Below are positions 7,900-17,953 of a DNA stretch of 64,000 bases, piece after piece (position 1 is the stretch's first letter; every line of letters starts with the position of its first letter). The notes beneath the pieces were generated by a model. It was not told the origin of the DNA, ran no database searches, and was given only the letters and a program-made list of their open reading frames with translations. Origin of the DNA: an uncultured Eubacteriales bacterium (GTDB lineage: Bacteria; Bacillota; Clostridia; Christensenellales; Aristaeellaceae); the NCBI GenBank assembly GCA_900318145.1, contig ONJM01000002.1:1-64000 (forward strand). Reading direction: 5' to 3'. The position numbers were made by a program, and so were the translations under genes.

Positions 7900-8706
7900 A
7901 TGAGCAGGCAGGAACAGAAGGATAATGCCCTTGTCAACGCCGCGGGGGTGTCCTATGCGGACATTATCCGTACCCGGCGGAAACAATCCGGTATGAATCA
8001 GGAAGAACTCGGCGCAAAGGTCAATGTCGGGAAGAACGCGGTCGGTGCCTGGGAGTCCGGAAGAAGCCGACCGGATCTGAGCAGTGTTCCGGTCATCTGC
8101 GAGGCACTGGGCCTTTCACTGGACGATTTTTACGGCGTCCGAAGAAAAGCACCGCAGAAGCAGGAGATTCCGGAGTCTTTTGCGACGCGCTATAACGCAC
8201 TGACGGAATACCACCGGCAGATCGTCCTGCGGGAGATGGATGCCCTGCTGGAGATGCAGAAAGCCGAAAAGCCCGCAAAACGCAGATTTATCCGGCTTTT
8301 CCGGAACGATCTGTCCGCATGTGCCGGTCCAAGTTTTGCTATCGGTGAAACACGCGGAGAGCCGGTCTGGATTGAGGAAACATCCCTGACAGTCCAGGCG
8401 GACGAAATGATCCGTGTTTCCGGGGACAGCATGGAGCCTGAGTATCATGACGGGGATCTGGTGCTCGTCCGGCACGGCGCGTCCCTCCGCCCCGGTGAGA
8501 TTGGGATTTTCACCAACGGGGATGCCGGGTATATCAAGATCTATCAGCGGGACGGGCTGCACAGCCTGAACCCGGCTTACCCGACTATTGTCTTCAGCGA
8601 AGGGGACGATGTCCGCTGTATCGGAAAAGTGCTCGGCACCGCGGAGCCTGAATGGTTCGCGGCCGATGATGAACTGGATGAACTTGAAGCAGAAAAGAAA
8701 GGATGA
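7900..8706 (+). CDS. XRE-type repressor with S24 (LexA-like) peptidase domain
   Basis: A 268-residue phage-repressor-like regulator. Residues 20-80 are a lambda-type helix-turn-helix (MNQEELGAKVNVGKNAVGAW). Residues 135-245 are an S24 domain with the Ser177 (SGDSMEP) and Lys213 (GYIKIY) dyad and an Ala142-Gly143 pair at the position of the LexA/CI self-cleavage site. RecA-stimulated self-cleavage is therefore plausible. The start at ATG 7900 follows AAAAAGGAGGG. It overlaps the next gene (ATGA), an isolated LexA-type DNA-binding domain. There are no phage genes around it, so it is a resident chromosomal regulator. Confidence 0.88.
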   Translation: MSRQEQKDNALVNAAGVSYADIIRTRRKQSGMNQEELGAKVNVGKNAVGAWESGRSRPDLSSVPVICEALGLSLDDFYGVRRKAPQKQEIPESFATRYNALTEYHRQIVLREMDALLEMQKAEKPAKRRFIRLFRNDLSACAGPSFAIGETRGEPVWIEETSLTVQADEMIRVSGDSMEPEYHDGDLVLVRHGASLRPGEIGIFTNGDAGYIKIYQRDGLHSLNPAYPTIVFSEGDDVRCIGKVLGTAEPEWFAADDELDELEAEKKG

Positions 8707-8711
8707 GGCGA

Positions 8712-8966
8712 ATGAACAGCTGCAGACCGCGCAACAGGAAAACAAGGGATATTATTCTCCGCTACATGGTGTCTTTTGCGGATGAGCAGGGAAGGCAGCC
8801 AAGCGTACGGGAAATCGGTGAGGCCGCCGGCCTGATGTCCACGTCCACCACCGCCGGATATCTGCGGCGCATGGTGAATGAAGGCCTGCTGACGCAGGGA
8901 GAACAATCCAGGAGGAACTACTTTGTCACTCAGAATGCCGTGTTGCTCCTCCGGCGGGCAGGCTGA
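8712..8966 (+). CDS. Stand-alone LexA-like DNA-binding domain protein
   Basis: An 84-residue protein that is only the winged-helix part of LexA: a helix RKTRDIILRYMVSFADEQ, then QPSVREIGEAAGL, the recognition helix STSTTAGYLRRMV and the wing NEGLLTQG. The S24 peptidase half is absent. It may start at ATG 8703 (overlapping the stop of the upstream gene) or at ATG 8712. The latter has AAAGGA about 9 bases upstream and is preferred. Coupling to an XRE-S24 gene suggests a split pair in which one protein carries the self-cleaving module. Whether it replaces or competes with a full LexA elsewhere is unknown. Confidence 0.8.
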   Translation: MNSCRPRNRKTRDIILRYMVSFADEQGRQPSVREIGEAAGLMSTSTTAGYLRRMVNEGLLTQGEQSRRNYFVTQNAVLLLRRAG

Positions 8967-8975
8967 AGTCCGTTT

Positions 8976-9000
8976 AATCCCCTTCGGGGATTATTTGTTA
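8976..9000 (+). terminator. Short terminator after the LexA-like gene
   Basis: AATCCCC (8976-8982), loop TTC, GGGGATT (8986-8992), followed by ATTTGTTA. A modest stem with a weak T tract. Confidence 0.55.
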
Positions 9001-9002
9001 CA

Positions 9003-9031
9003 TTGTTTTTCCGCTCTTTTCGTGTTAAGAT
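9003..9031 (+). promoter_or_regulatory. Aminopeptidase promoter
   Basis: TTGTTT (9003-9008), 17 bases, TAAGAT (9026-9031), 29 bases before the GTG at 9061. Confidence 0.55.
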
Positions 9032-9060
9032 AGCAGAAAAAACGGGGAGCGTGAACAGCA

Positions 9061-10443
9061 GTGGAAAGACCCAATGCATGGAAAAACTATAAAAAAACGG
9101 AACTTAAAAAGGTGGAAGCGCTGGCGGAGGCCTACAAGGACTTTCTGAATAACGGAAAAACGGAGCGCGAATGTGTCGCCTATACGGTCGAAAAGCTTGA
9201 AAAGGCCGGATATATTTCGCTGGACAAAGCTGTCGCGGAAGGGAAAAAACTGAAGGCCGGGGACAAGGTGTACCTGAATCAGATGAACAAGGCGGTTCTT
9301 GCTTTCCATCTCGGCAAAAAGCCGCTTGAGGACGGCATGAATATCGTGGGCGCGCATATTGATTCTCCCAGGATTGATCTGAAGCAGAATCCTTTCTATG
9401 AGGATACGGATTACGCACTGGCGGACACACATTACTACGGCGGCATCAAAAAGTACCAGTGGGTTGCAAGACCCCTTTCCCTTCACGGCGTTGTTGTCAG
9501 GAAGGACGGAAGCATCGTGAATATCTGTATCGGAGAAAAGGAAAGCGATCCGGTCGTGGGCATCAGCGATCTGCTGATTCACCTTTCGCAGGAGCAGTCC
9601 GCCAAGAAACTGAGCGAGGCGATCACGGGCGAAAACCTGGATATCATGCTTGCAGGAAAGCCGCTGGCCGGAGAGGAAAAGGAACCGGTCAAGGCGATGC
9701 TTCTGAAGATTCTGAAGGATGAATACCAGATTGAAGAGGAAGATATGCTTTCCGCGGAGATCGAGGCGGTCCCGGCTGAAAAAGCGAGGGATTTCGGACT
9801 GGACCGTTCCATGATCATGGGATACGGCCATGACGACAGGAGCTGTGCTTTCGCGGAGCTGGACGCACTGCTGAAGATCGGGTCGGTACCGGAATACACC
9901 TGCTGCGGCATGCTGGTAGACAAGGAAGAGATCGGAAGCGTCGGCGCTACCGGTATGCAGGCGAACTACCTGGAAAACGCGGTGGCTGAAATACTGAACC
10001 TGATGGGCCGGTACAGCGGACTGGCGCTTCGCAGAGTCCTTAAAAACAGCAGGATGCTTTCCTGCGATGTGAGTGCAGGCTTTGATCCTTTATATGCGTC
10101 AGCCTTTGAAAAGAAAAACGCCGCTTTCCTGGGAAGGGGCGTATGCTATAACAAGTTCACCGGCCGCGGCGGCAAGAGCGGTTCCAATGACGCAAACGCA
10201 GAGTTCATCGGGAAAATCCGGAAGATCATGGACGACAACAAGGTCTGCTGGCAGACCGCGGAACTGGGACGCGTGGATCTCGGCGGCGGCGGAACGATCG
10301 CGTACATCTGCGCGCTGTACGGGATGGAAGTTATCGACAGCGGCGTCGCGGTGCTGAACATGCATGCCCCGATGGAAATCATCTCCAAGGCTGACCTGTA
10401 TGAAGCGGCAAAAGCGTATAATGCCTTTATGCTGAACGCGTAA
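9061..10443 (+). CDS. M18 family aminopeptidase
   Basis: A dinuclear metal aminopeptidase of the M18 (aspartyl aminopeptidase) family that trims acidic N-terminal residues from peptides in the cytoplasm. It has 460 residues, the normal size. Conserved blocks are GAHIDSPR near residue 98 (first metal-binding His and Asp), GHDDRSCAFAELDAL near 259, DKEEIGSVGATG near 284 (catalytic and metal Glu pair) and the C-terminal NMHAPMEIISK, which supplies the last metal His. GTG start after GGGGAG. Single gene between its own promoter and a terminator. Confidence 0.92.
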   Translation: MERPNAWKNYKKTELKKVEALAEAYKDFLNNGKTERECVAYTVEKLEKAGYISLDKAVAEGKKLKAGDKVYLNQMNKAVLAFHLGKKPLEDGMNIVGAHIDSPRIDLKQNPFYEDTDYALADTHYYGGIKKYQWVARPLSLHGVVVRKDGSIVNICIGEKESDPVVGISDLLIHLSQEQSAKKLSEAITGENLDIMLAGKPLAGEEKEPVKAMLLKILKDEYQIEEEDMLSAEIEAVPAEKARDFGLDRSMIMGYGHDDRSCAFAELDALLKIGSVPEYTCCGMLVDKEEIGSVGATGMQANYLENAVAEILNLMGRYSGLALRRVLKNSRMLSCDVSAGFDPLYASAFEKKNAAFLGRGVCYNKFTGRGGKSGSNDANAEFIGKIRKIMDDNKVCWQTAELGRVDLGGGGTIAYICALYGMEVIDSGVAVLNMHAPMEIISKADLYEAAKAYNAFMLNA

Positions 10444-10461
10444 AACCATCTGAAAACGAAC

Positions 10462-10485
10462 AGGCTCCTCCGTGCGGAGGAGCCT
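10462..10485. terminator. Terminator shared with mutY
   Basis: AGGCTCCTCC (10462-10471), loop GTGC, GGAGGAGCCT (10476-10485). A perfect 10-bp stem between converging genes, with a short T run on the plus side. Confidence 0.75.
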
Positions 10486-10492
10486 TGTACTG

Positions 10493-11545
10493 TTACAGGA
10501 GAAGCTTTTCAGCTTCCCGCAGCGGTATACTCATTGCGGTCGGAAAGGGGAGCGCGTTCAGCTCCTGCAGGGATACCCACCGGTAATCTCCGGGAGCAGG
10601 CAGATTTCCGGAAACCTCCAGGGGAATAACCGTCATTTCCCAGATCAGATGCGTAAACACATGGCGTACATGCAGCGGACCGGAATCAATCAAACAGGCG
10701 CCGGCCAGGCGAAGCTTCTTTTTCACAGCGCTGCACACGTCCGCAGGATCACACTCCAGCAGCGGAAAACACCATAGGCCACGAAGCAGGGATTCGTTCC
10801 TGCGGCGTACAAGGACGCAGCTGCCGGAACGGATAACCGGCACAGTCCAATGTACCACCTTCTGCGGAACGCTGCGCGGCAGAACAGGCAGTTCTGCCGC
10901 GTCGCCGGCGGCAAAAGCGCTGCACATAAACGAAAGCGGGCAGACTGCGCATTCCGGTGTTCCGGGGATACAGACCGTGGCACCGAGGTCCATAACAGCC
11001 TGGTTGTAGTCTCCCGCACGAAGGGGTGGAACGGCATCGGCAGCAACGGATTCGAGACGTTTCCTTATTGCCGGTTCGCCGAGGCAGGAGCGGATCCCGA
11101 ATACCCGGGAATAAACGCGGAGAACATTCCCGTCGACCGCGGGAACAGGGATGTCGTATGCGATGGAGGCAATGGCTCCTGCGGTATAGGGGCCGATGCC
11201 GCTGATTTTCCGCAGCAGCGCGGGATCATCGGGCAGTACGCCGCCGTACTGTTCCATGACCTGCCGGGCGCCTTTAAGAAGATTTCTTGCCCGGGAATAA
11301 TAGCCGAGACCTTCCCACAGCTTCAGCACTTCCGATTCGTCCGCGGCGGCCAGGCAGGGCAGGGAAGGAAAACGGGACAGGAAACGGTTGTAATACGGAA
11401 TCACAGTTTCGACGCGCGTCTGCTGAAGCATGGTTTCACTGACCCATGTCCTGTAGGAATCATGGATACCGCGCCAGGGCATTTCACGGGCGCATCGGTC
11501 ATACCAGTCCAGTAAAGCGGCAGAAAGATTCTGCAGTCTATCCAC
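10493..11545 (-). CDS. mutY: A/G-specific adenine DNA glycosylase
   Basis: Removes adenine mispaired with 8-oxoguanine. The protein has 350 residues. Catalytic Glu37 (SETMLQQTRV) and Asp138 (VPAVDGNVLRV) are present, as are the helix-hairpin-helix ISGIGPYTAGAI and the four iron-sulfur cysteines 192, 199, 202 and 208 (C-x6-C-x2-C-x5-C). A C-terminal NUDIX-like domain (from about residue 225, with LLRGLWCFPLLE) for 8-oxoG recognition follows. GTG start with AAGGGAG 10 bases upstream. Monocistronic. Confidence 0.96.
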   Translation of the reverse strand: MDRLQNLSAALLDWYDRCAREMPWRGIHDSYRTWVSETMLQQTRVETVIPYYNRFLSRFPSLPCLAAADESEVLKLWEGLGYYSRARNLLKGARQVMEQYGGVLPDDPALLRKISGIGPYTAGAIASIAYDIPVPAVDGNVLRVYSRVFGIRSCLGEPAIRKRLESVAADAVPPLRAGDYNQAVMDLGATVCIPGTPECAVCPLSFMCSAFAAGDAAELPVLPRSVPQKVVHWTVPVIRSGSCVLVRRRNESLLRGLWCFPLLECDPADVCSAVKKKLRLAGACLIDSGPLHVRHVFTHLIWEMTVIPLEVSGNLPAPGDYRWVSLQELNALPFPTAMSIPLREAEKLLL

Positions 11546-11610
11546 AGTCGGCAGACTCCCTTCATCGCAGCAAAAAAATCGGGATCAGGATCCGGAAAAA
11601 GGCTGAAAAG

Positions 11611-11638
11611 ATTGTATCATAACGGGTCAGAATGTAAA
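11611..11638 (-). promoter_or_regulatory. Possible mutY promoter
   Basis: On the minus strand, TTTACA (11633-11638), 16 bases, TACAAT (11611-11616). Reasonable boxes, with a spacer one base short of ideal. Confidence 0.45.
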
Positions 11639-11725
11639 ATTGAAGAAAAATGGAGAAAACAAGAGAGAACAGAAGAAATCAGATTAAATATGCAGAAAAA
11701 CAGTGATTTCAGATACGCTTCTCAC

Positions 11726-11792
11726 TTGCGCGAAAGGGGTAAATGCATTATATTACATACGGTTGTTAGCACTCTGGCAAGGCGAGTGCTAA
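11726..11792 (+). promoter_or_regulatory. groESL promoter and CIRCE operator
   Basis: TTGCGC (11726-11731), 17 bases, TATATT (11749-11754). The CIRCE element TTAGCACTC-N9-GAGTGCTAA (11766-11792) is a perfect match to the HrcA operator and lies at the transcription start. HrcA-controlled heat-shock induction follows from established Firmicutes biology. hrcA itself is not in the window. Confidence 0.97.
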
Positions 11793-11827
11793 AACACCGA
11801 AAGATGTAGTAACAGGAGGAATTATTC

Positions 11828-12112
11828 ATGACCGTGAAACCGTTGGGTGACCGCGTTGTCATCAAAAACTGTGAAGCTGAGGAGACGACCAAATCCGGTC
11901 TGATTCTGACCGGCACCGCAAAGGAGAATCCTCAGATGGCGATTGTTATCGCTGTCGGTCCGGGAGGAAACGTAGACGGCAAGGAAATCACTATGCATGT
12001 GGAAAAAGGCCAGAAGGTGATTTATTCGAAATATGCCGGAACAGAAGTCAAAGTGGACGGGGAAGCACTGATGATTGTCCGCCAGAGCGATATTCTGGCG
12101 ATCGTGGAATAA
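11828..12112 (+). CDS. groES: Co-chaperonin GroES
   Basis: A 94-residue lid subunit that caps the GroEL cavity. It opens with the typical VKPLGDRVVIK, has the mobile loop EAEETTKSGLILTGTAKE at about 16-33, and ends with the beta strand SDILAIVE. AGGAGG precedes the ATG. First gene of the CIRCE-controlled groESL operon, 41 bases before groEL. Confidence 0.98.
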   Translation: MTVKPLGDRVVIKNCEAEETTKSGLILTGTAKENPQMAIVIAVGPGGNVDGKEITMHVEKGQKVIYSKYAGTEVKVDGEALMIVRQSDILAIVE

Positions 12113-12147
12113 TTTCCCGGCAGGATAATAACAGGACAAAGGAGTAG

Positions 12148-13782
<1,635 letters not shown>

Positions 13783-13798
13783 TTCCAGGTTTTTCCGA

Positions 13799-13834
13799 CA
13801 GTATCCGCTGCAGGCAGCGGATACTGTTTTTTTC
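13799..13834 (+). terminator. groESL terminator
   Basis: CAGTATCCGCTG (13799-13810), loop CAGG, CAGCGGATACTG (13815-13826), then seven T. A perfect 12-bp stem. Confidence 0.93.
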
Positions 13835-13867
13835 ATGCATGGAAACGCCCGCGGGGTTCCGCTTTCC

Positions 13868-13896
13868 TTGAGTAATCCCGGAAGATGTGCTACACT
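13868..13896 (+). promoter_or_regulatory. metAA promoter
   Basis: TTGAGT (13868-13873), 17 bases, TACACT (13891-13896). The leader is under 40 bases, too short for a SAM riboswitch or T-box. Confidence 0.6.
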
Positions 13897-13933
13897 TACT
13901 GCTAATTACGATTCCCGAAAGGAATGAACAATT

Positions 13934-14875
13934 GTGCCGATAAAAATACCGAACGAGCTTCCTGCCTGTAAAACACTGACGGAAGAGAATATATTCGTTA
14001 TGACGGAGACCCGCGCACTGACGCAGGATATCCGCCCGCTGCAGATCGCCATTGTGAACCTGATGCCAACGAAGATCGATACGGAGACACAGCTGCTGCG
14101 CCTGCTGGGAAATACATCCCTCCAGGTGGAAACCGAGCTGGTGAAAATGCAGTCCCATATTTCCAAAAACACATCGGCAGAGCATCTGACCGCGTTTTAC
14201 AAAACTTTTCCGGAAATCCGGCACAGGAACTTTGACGGTATGATTATTACCGGGGCTCCGGTGGAGCACCTTCCCTTTGAAGAGGTGGAATACTGGCAGG
14301 AGCTGTGCGAAATTATGGAGTGGAGCAAGGAACACGTGCATTCAACCTTCCATATCTGCTGGGGCGCTCAGGCAGCGCTGTATTATCATTTCGGAATTAA
14401 AAAGTATCCTCTGGAGAAAAAGCTTTTCGGGGTTTTTCCGCATCATGCCGAAAGGAAGAATTACATTCTCCTCCGCGGGTTTGACGATGTTTTTATGGCG
14501 CCTCACAGCCGCCACACCACCGTCAGGCGGGAGGATCTGGAAGCCTGCGGAAAGCTGAAGATCCTTGCATCCTCCGACGAAGCCGGCATTTACGCGGCCA
14601 CCACGGAAAACGGCCGGCAGGTCTTTATCATGGGCCACAGCGAATACGACCCGCGGACGCTGGAAAAGGAGTATCTCAGAGATAAAAATGCCGGACTGCC
14701 GATCGCCGTTCCTGAAAACTATTATCCGGATGACGATGACACCCGGGAGCCTATAGTTACCTGGAGAAGCCACGCCAACCTGCTGTATGCCAACTGGCTG
14801 AACTATATGGTATATCAGACGACGCCGTATGACCTGAATGAGATTTCCACGGAAGAGCACAAGCCGGAGAAATAA
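13934..14875 (+). CDS. metAA: Homoserine O-acetyltransferase, MetA type
   Basis: Acylates the hydroxyl of homoserine, the committed step to methionine. The protein has 313 residues and a class I glutamine amidotransferase-like fold. Catalytic Cys142 (ICWGAQA), His235 and Glu237 (GHSEYD) are present. Residue 111, which decides the acyl donor in this family, is Glu ([12 protein letters not shown]), the acetyl-CoA type, whereas succinyl-CoA enzymes have Gly there. It is therefore predicted to use acetyl-CoA despite its frequent annotation as a succinyltransferase. GTG start after CGAAAGGAA. Confidence 0.93.
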   Translation: MPIKIPNELPACKTLTEENIFVMTETRALTQDIRPLQIAIVNLMPTKIDTETQLLRLLGNTSLQVETELVKMQSHISKNTSAEHLTAFYKTFPEIRHRNFDGMIITGAPVEHLPFEEVEYWQELCEIMEWSKEHVHSTFHICWGAQAALYYHFGIKKYPLEKKLFGVFPHHAERKNYILLRGFDDVFMAPHSRHTTVRREDLEACGKLKILASSDEAGIYAATTENGRQVFIMGHSEYDPRTLEKEYLRDKNAGLPIAVPENYYPDDDDTREPIVTWRSHANLLYANWLNYMVYQTTPYDLNEISTEEHKPEK

Positions 14876-14894
14876 CGTACAAAGGAGCCGCAGA

Positions 14895-15668
14895 ATGCGG
14901 AGAGGGGAAACGGAACTGTTTTCTGAATCAGAACTGCAGATATACGCGCTGATTGCCGGGAATGAGGGCATCAAGGCGAGGGAAATTGCCAGACGTCTGA
15001 ACTTGGACAGAACGGAAATCAACAGGCTGCTGGTATCCTCCGCTCTGATGCGCGAACTTTGCTATCAGGACAGTGAATACCGCTGGCACGCTGTTGTACG
15101 GCAGAAACAGCCGTACGAAGGCCTGTACGAGTTTTCCGCCTGGTACGGAACCGTCGCTGAATTCCGGAGTGAAACAGAGGAACAATGGCTTCAGGAGCTG
15201 GAAGATGGGTGCCGGCGGATCGGAAGAAACCTGAACGATGCCCGCGGCCTGATTCACTCTTTCAGAGACTGCCGTGAAACCATGCGGACGCTGTTCACGG
15301 ATCTGGAGAATATGTCAGATCTTCCGGTCGCACAGTGGGAAATCGTTTTTGAGCTCCGTATCAATCTGCGGCGCCGGATCCGGATTTACACAGACGTCCT
15401 GGTGATTACAGGGGACAGCGTGTTTTCCCTGGAATTCAAAATGAAGGAGAGCATCGAACCGGACGAGGTGCTTCAGGCCGCGAAATACGCGCCTTACCTC
15501 GAAATGCTTTTCGGAAGGAATATGAACGTCTTTCCGGCACTGGTGCTGACCGGCGCGAAAGAGCTGTTCACCTTTGAACCGATCGGGAATACGGATTACG
15601 TACTTCCTGTCTGTGCCGGATCCATGCTGTTCAACGTGTTCAACGAATATCTGGGTTTTCTGGATTAA
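14895..15668 (+). CDS. Winged-helix protein with PD-(D/E)XK nuclease-like domain
   Basis: A 257-residue protein of unrecognised family. Residues 10-70 form a winged helix (IKAREIARRLNLDRTEINRL). The C-terminal half (about 145-250) has the pattern of a PD-(D/E)XK fold: Glu152, Asp167 (YTDVLVI), Glu180-x-Lys182 (SLEFKMK) and a following helix with Gln194 and Tyr198. The catalytic set is intact, so nuclease activity is possible. The start at ATG 14895 follows AAAGGAG. It lies 19 bases after metAA, so cotranscription is likely, though no functional link is obvious. Confidence 0.65.
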   Translation: MRRGETELFSESELQIYALIAGNEGIKAREIARRLNLDRTEINRLLVSSALMRELCYQDSEYRWHAVVRQKQPYEGLYEFSAWYGTVAEFRSETEEQWLQELEDGCRRIGRNLNDARGLIHSFRDCRETMRTLFTDLENMSDLPVAQWEIVFELRINLRRRIRIYTDVLVITGDSVFSLEFKMKESIEPDEVLQAAKYAPYLEMLFGRNMNVFPALVLTGAKELFTFEPIGNTDYVLPVCAGSMLFNVFNEYLGFLD

Positions 15669-15679
15669 CCGTTTCAACA

Positions 15680-15773
15680 TTGACATCACAGGTAAAAACG
15701 AGTATAATCCTGTTCATTCTCAGAAGATTATCTGAAAACACCTTGTCTCCCGCCGGACGGTTGCAGGGTGTTT
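15680..15773 (+). promoter_or_regulatory. greA-lysS promoter and leader hairpin
   Basis: TTGACA (15680-15685), 17 bases, TATAAT (15703-15708): a consensus promoter. The leader contains a hairpin, AAACACC (15736-15742) with GGTGTTT (15767-15773), enclosing a smaller CCG/CGG stem. No T tract follows, so it is not a plain terminator. It has none of the T-box landmarks. Confidence 0.75.
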
Positions 15774-15801
15774 CTTGTATGTGAAAGGAGCCTGAAAAGG
15801 A

Positions 15802-16284
15802 ATGTCTGAGGAAAAAGGAGCCGTACTGACTGAAAGCGGTCTGAAAAAGCTGCAGGAAAAACTTGACTATCTGATTTCTGTACGACGCAACGAGATCAGC
15901 GAGCAGATCGCGATCGCCCGCGGGTTCGGGGATCTGAGCGAGAACGCCGAATACGATGAAGCAAAAAAGGAACAGGCGAAGGTAGAAGAGGAAATCAACC
16001 GCCTGCAGGCGACGATCCGTACGGCCACTGTTGTTGCGGATGATGAAATCACGACCGAACGTGTTTCCATCGGAACAATTGTCAAGGTAAAAGACCTGGA
16101 CGAAAACGAAACCTACGAATACGCTATTGTCGGTGCGAATGAGGCGGATCCCGCGGCGGATAAAATTTCCAATGAAAGCCCTGTTGGTGCCGGACTTCTT
16201 GGAGCGAAGAAGAACCAGACCGTCACGATCGCCATCCCGGCCGGCACCATCCGTTATAAGGTTCTTTCCATCAAGAAGATGTAA
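15802..16284 (+). CDS. greA: Transcription elongation factor GreA
   Basis: Rescues backtracked RNA polymerase by stimulating cleavage of the transcript 3' end. The protein has 160 residues, full length. The N-terminal antiparallel coiled coil carries the acidic tip GDLSENAEYDEAKKEQ, with the Asp and Glu that coordinate the catalytic Mg. The C-terminal FKBP-like domain has ISNESPVGAGLLG. AAAGGAG precedes the ATG. It is followed 28 bases later by lysS, a common Firmicutes pairing. Confidence 0.97.
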   Translation: MSEEKGAVLTESGLKKLQEKLDYLISVRRNEISEQIAIARGFGDLSENAEYDEAKKEQAKVEEEINRLQATIRTATVVADDEITTERVSIGTIVKVKDLDENETYEYAIVGANEADPAADKISNESPVGAGLLGAKKNQTVTIAIPAGTIRYKVLSIKKM

Positions 16285-16312
16285 ACAGACTATATACTAA
16301 AGGAGTACGAAC

Positions 16313-17824
16313 ATGGCAGAGACCGAAACCGGAAATGTAAACGAACTGCTTCAGATCCGCAGAAACAAGCTGAAGGAACTGCAGGAAGCGGGAAAAGATC
16401 CGTTTGTCATTACGAAATATGATGTAACGCATCACAGCACGGACATCAAGGACAACTTTGACAAACTGGAAGGGCAGGAAGTTCGCATTGCCGGACGGAT
16501 GATGTCCAAACGCGTGATGGGGAAGGCTTCCTTCTGCCACGTTCAGGATCTGAAGGGAACAATTCAGTGCTATGTCGCCCGGGACTTTGTCGGCGAAGAG
16601 TCCTACAAGGATTTCAAGAAAATGGATATCGGCGATATCATCGGACTGAAGGGCACTGTTTTCACCACAAAGACAGGTGAGATTTCCGTCCACGCCGTAG
16701 AACTGGTACTCTTATCCAAGAGTCTGCAGATCCTGCCGGAAAAGTACCACGGGCTTACAAATACCGATCTGCGCTACCGCCAGCGGTATGTGGACCTGAT
16801 CATGAATCCTGAAGTGAAGGACACCTTTATCAAGCGGTCGAAAATCATCAGCACGATCCGCCGTTATCTGGATGCCCAAGGATTCATGGAAGTGGAGACT
16901 CCGATGCTGGTCTCCAACGCCGGCGGAGCCGCCGCCAGGCCCTTTGAGACACACTTCAACGCGCTGGACGAGGATTTCAAGCTCAGGATTTCCCTGGAAC
17001 TGTATCTGAAGCGCCTGATCGTGGGAGGCCTGGAGCGTGTATATGAGATCGGCCGTGTGTTCCGTAACGAAGGCCTGGATACCCGGCACAATCCTGAATT
17101 CACCCTGATGGAGCTGTATCAGGCATACACGGATTACCACGGCATGATGGATCTGACGGAGAACCTTTACCGCTACGTGGCACAGGAAGTGCTCGGAACC
17201 ACGAAGATTGTCTATAACGGCATTGAAATGGATCTTGGGAAACCCTTCGCCCGGATGACGATGACCGAGGCTGTCAAACAGTATTCCGGTGTTGACTTTG
17301 ACGAAATCCATACGCTGGAAGAAGCAAGGGAAATTGCGAAGCAGCATCACGTGGAATTTGAGCCCCGTCACAGGAAGGGTGAGATTCTGAACCTGTTCTT
17401 TGAGCAGTTCTGCGAGGAACACATGGTGCAGCCCACATTCATCATGGACCATCCGACGGACATCAGCCCGCTGACGAAAATGAAGCCCGGCCATCCTGAA
17501 TACGTTGAACGCTTCGAGTTTTTCATGAACGGCTGGGAAATGGCGAACGCATATTCCGAACTGAACGACCCGATTGACCAGCGCCGCCGCTTCGCACTGC
17601 AGGAAGAACAGTTTGCAGCCGGTGACGAGGAAGCGAATCATACGGACGAAGACTTCCTCAATGCCCTGGAAATCGGTATGCCTCCCACCGGCGGCATCGG
17701 ATTCGGAATCGACCGGATGTGCATGCTCCTCACAGACTCCGCCGCCATCCGCGACGTTCTCCTCTTCCCGACGATGAAGACGCTGGGAGACAGGAATGCG
17801 GAAGAAGCAGCCGACGGGGAATAA
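16313..17824 (+). CDS. lysS: Lysyl-tRNA synthetase, class II
   Basis: Charges tRNA-Lys. The protein has 503 residues. An N-terminal OB-fold anticodon-binding domain (about 55-150) includes VRIAGRMMSKRVMGKASF. Class II motif 1 is around FMEVETPMLV, motif 2 is FRNEGLDTRHNPEFT and motif 3 is GIGFGIDRMCML. AAAGGAG precedes the ATG. Second gene of the greA operon. Confidence 0.98.
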   Translation: MAETETGNVNELLQIRRNKLKELQEAGKDPFVITKYDVTHHSTDIKDNFDKLEGQEVRIAGRMMSKRVMGKASFCHVQDLKGTIQCYVARDFVGEESYKDFKKMDIGDIIGLKGTVFTTKTGEISVHAVELVLLSKSLQILPEKYHGLTNTDLRYRQRYVDLIMNPEVKDTFIKRSKIISTIRRYLDAQGFMEVETPMLVSNAGGAAARPFETHFNALDEDFKLRISLELYLKRLIVGGLERVYEIGRVFRNEGLDTRHNPEFTLMELYQAYTDYHGMMDLTENLYRYVAQEVLGTTKIVYNGIEMDLGKPFARMTMTEAVKQYSGVDFDEIHTLEEAREIAKQHHVEFEPRHRKGEILNLFFEQFCEEHMVQPTFIMDHPTDISPLTKMKPGHPEYVERFEFFMNGWEMANAYSELNDPIDQRRRFALQEEQFAAGDEEANHTDEDFLNALEIGMPPTGGIGFGIDRMCMLLTDSAAIRDVLLFPTMKTLGDRNAEEAADGE

Positions 17825-17845
17825 CCCTTAGGACAGAATTGTAAA

Positions 17846-17885
17846 AACGCCCGTTTTCCGACTACATGGAAGACGGGCGTTCTTC
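17846..17885 (+). terminator. greA-lysS terminator
   Basis: AACGCCCGT (17846-17854) pairs with ACGGGCGTT (17873-17881), extended inward by TTTCC/GGAAG. The T tract is short (TTCTTC). Confidence 0.75.
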
Positions 17886-17953
17886 TGATCATGAACATAT
17901 TGCGATCGCTGGCTGCAAAAATTCAGACGAACCCGGTACGATTTCGGATTGTG

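Noticed and set aside
13783-13933. SAM riboswitch before metAA
   Set aside because: The leader after the promoter is under 40 bases and holds no multi-stem fold.
15709-15801. T-box before greA-lysS
   Set aside because: The leader is under 100 bases, without the T-box sequence or an antiterminator.
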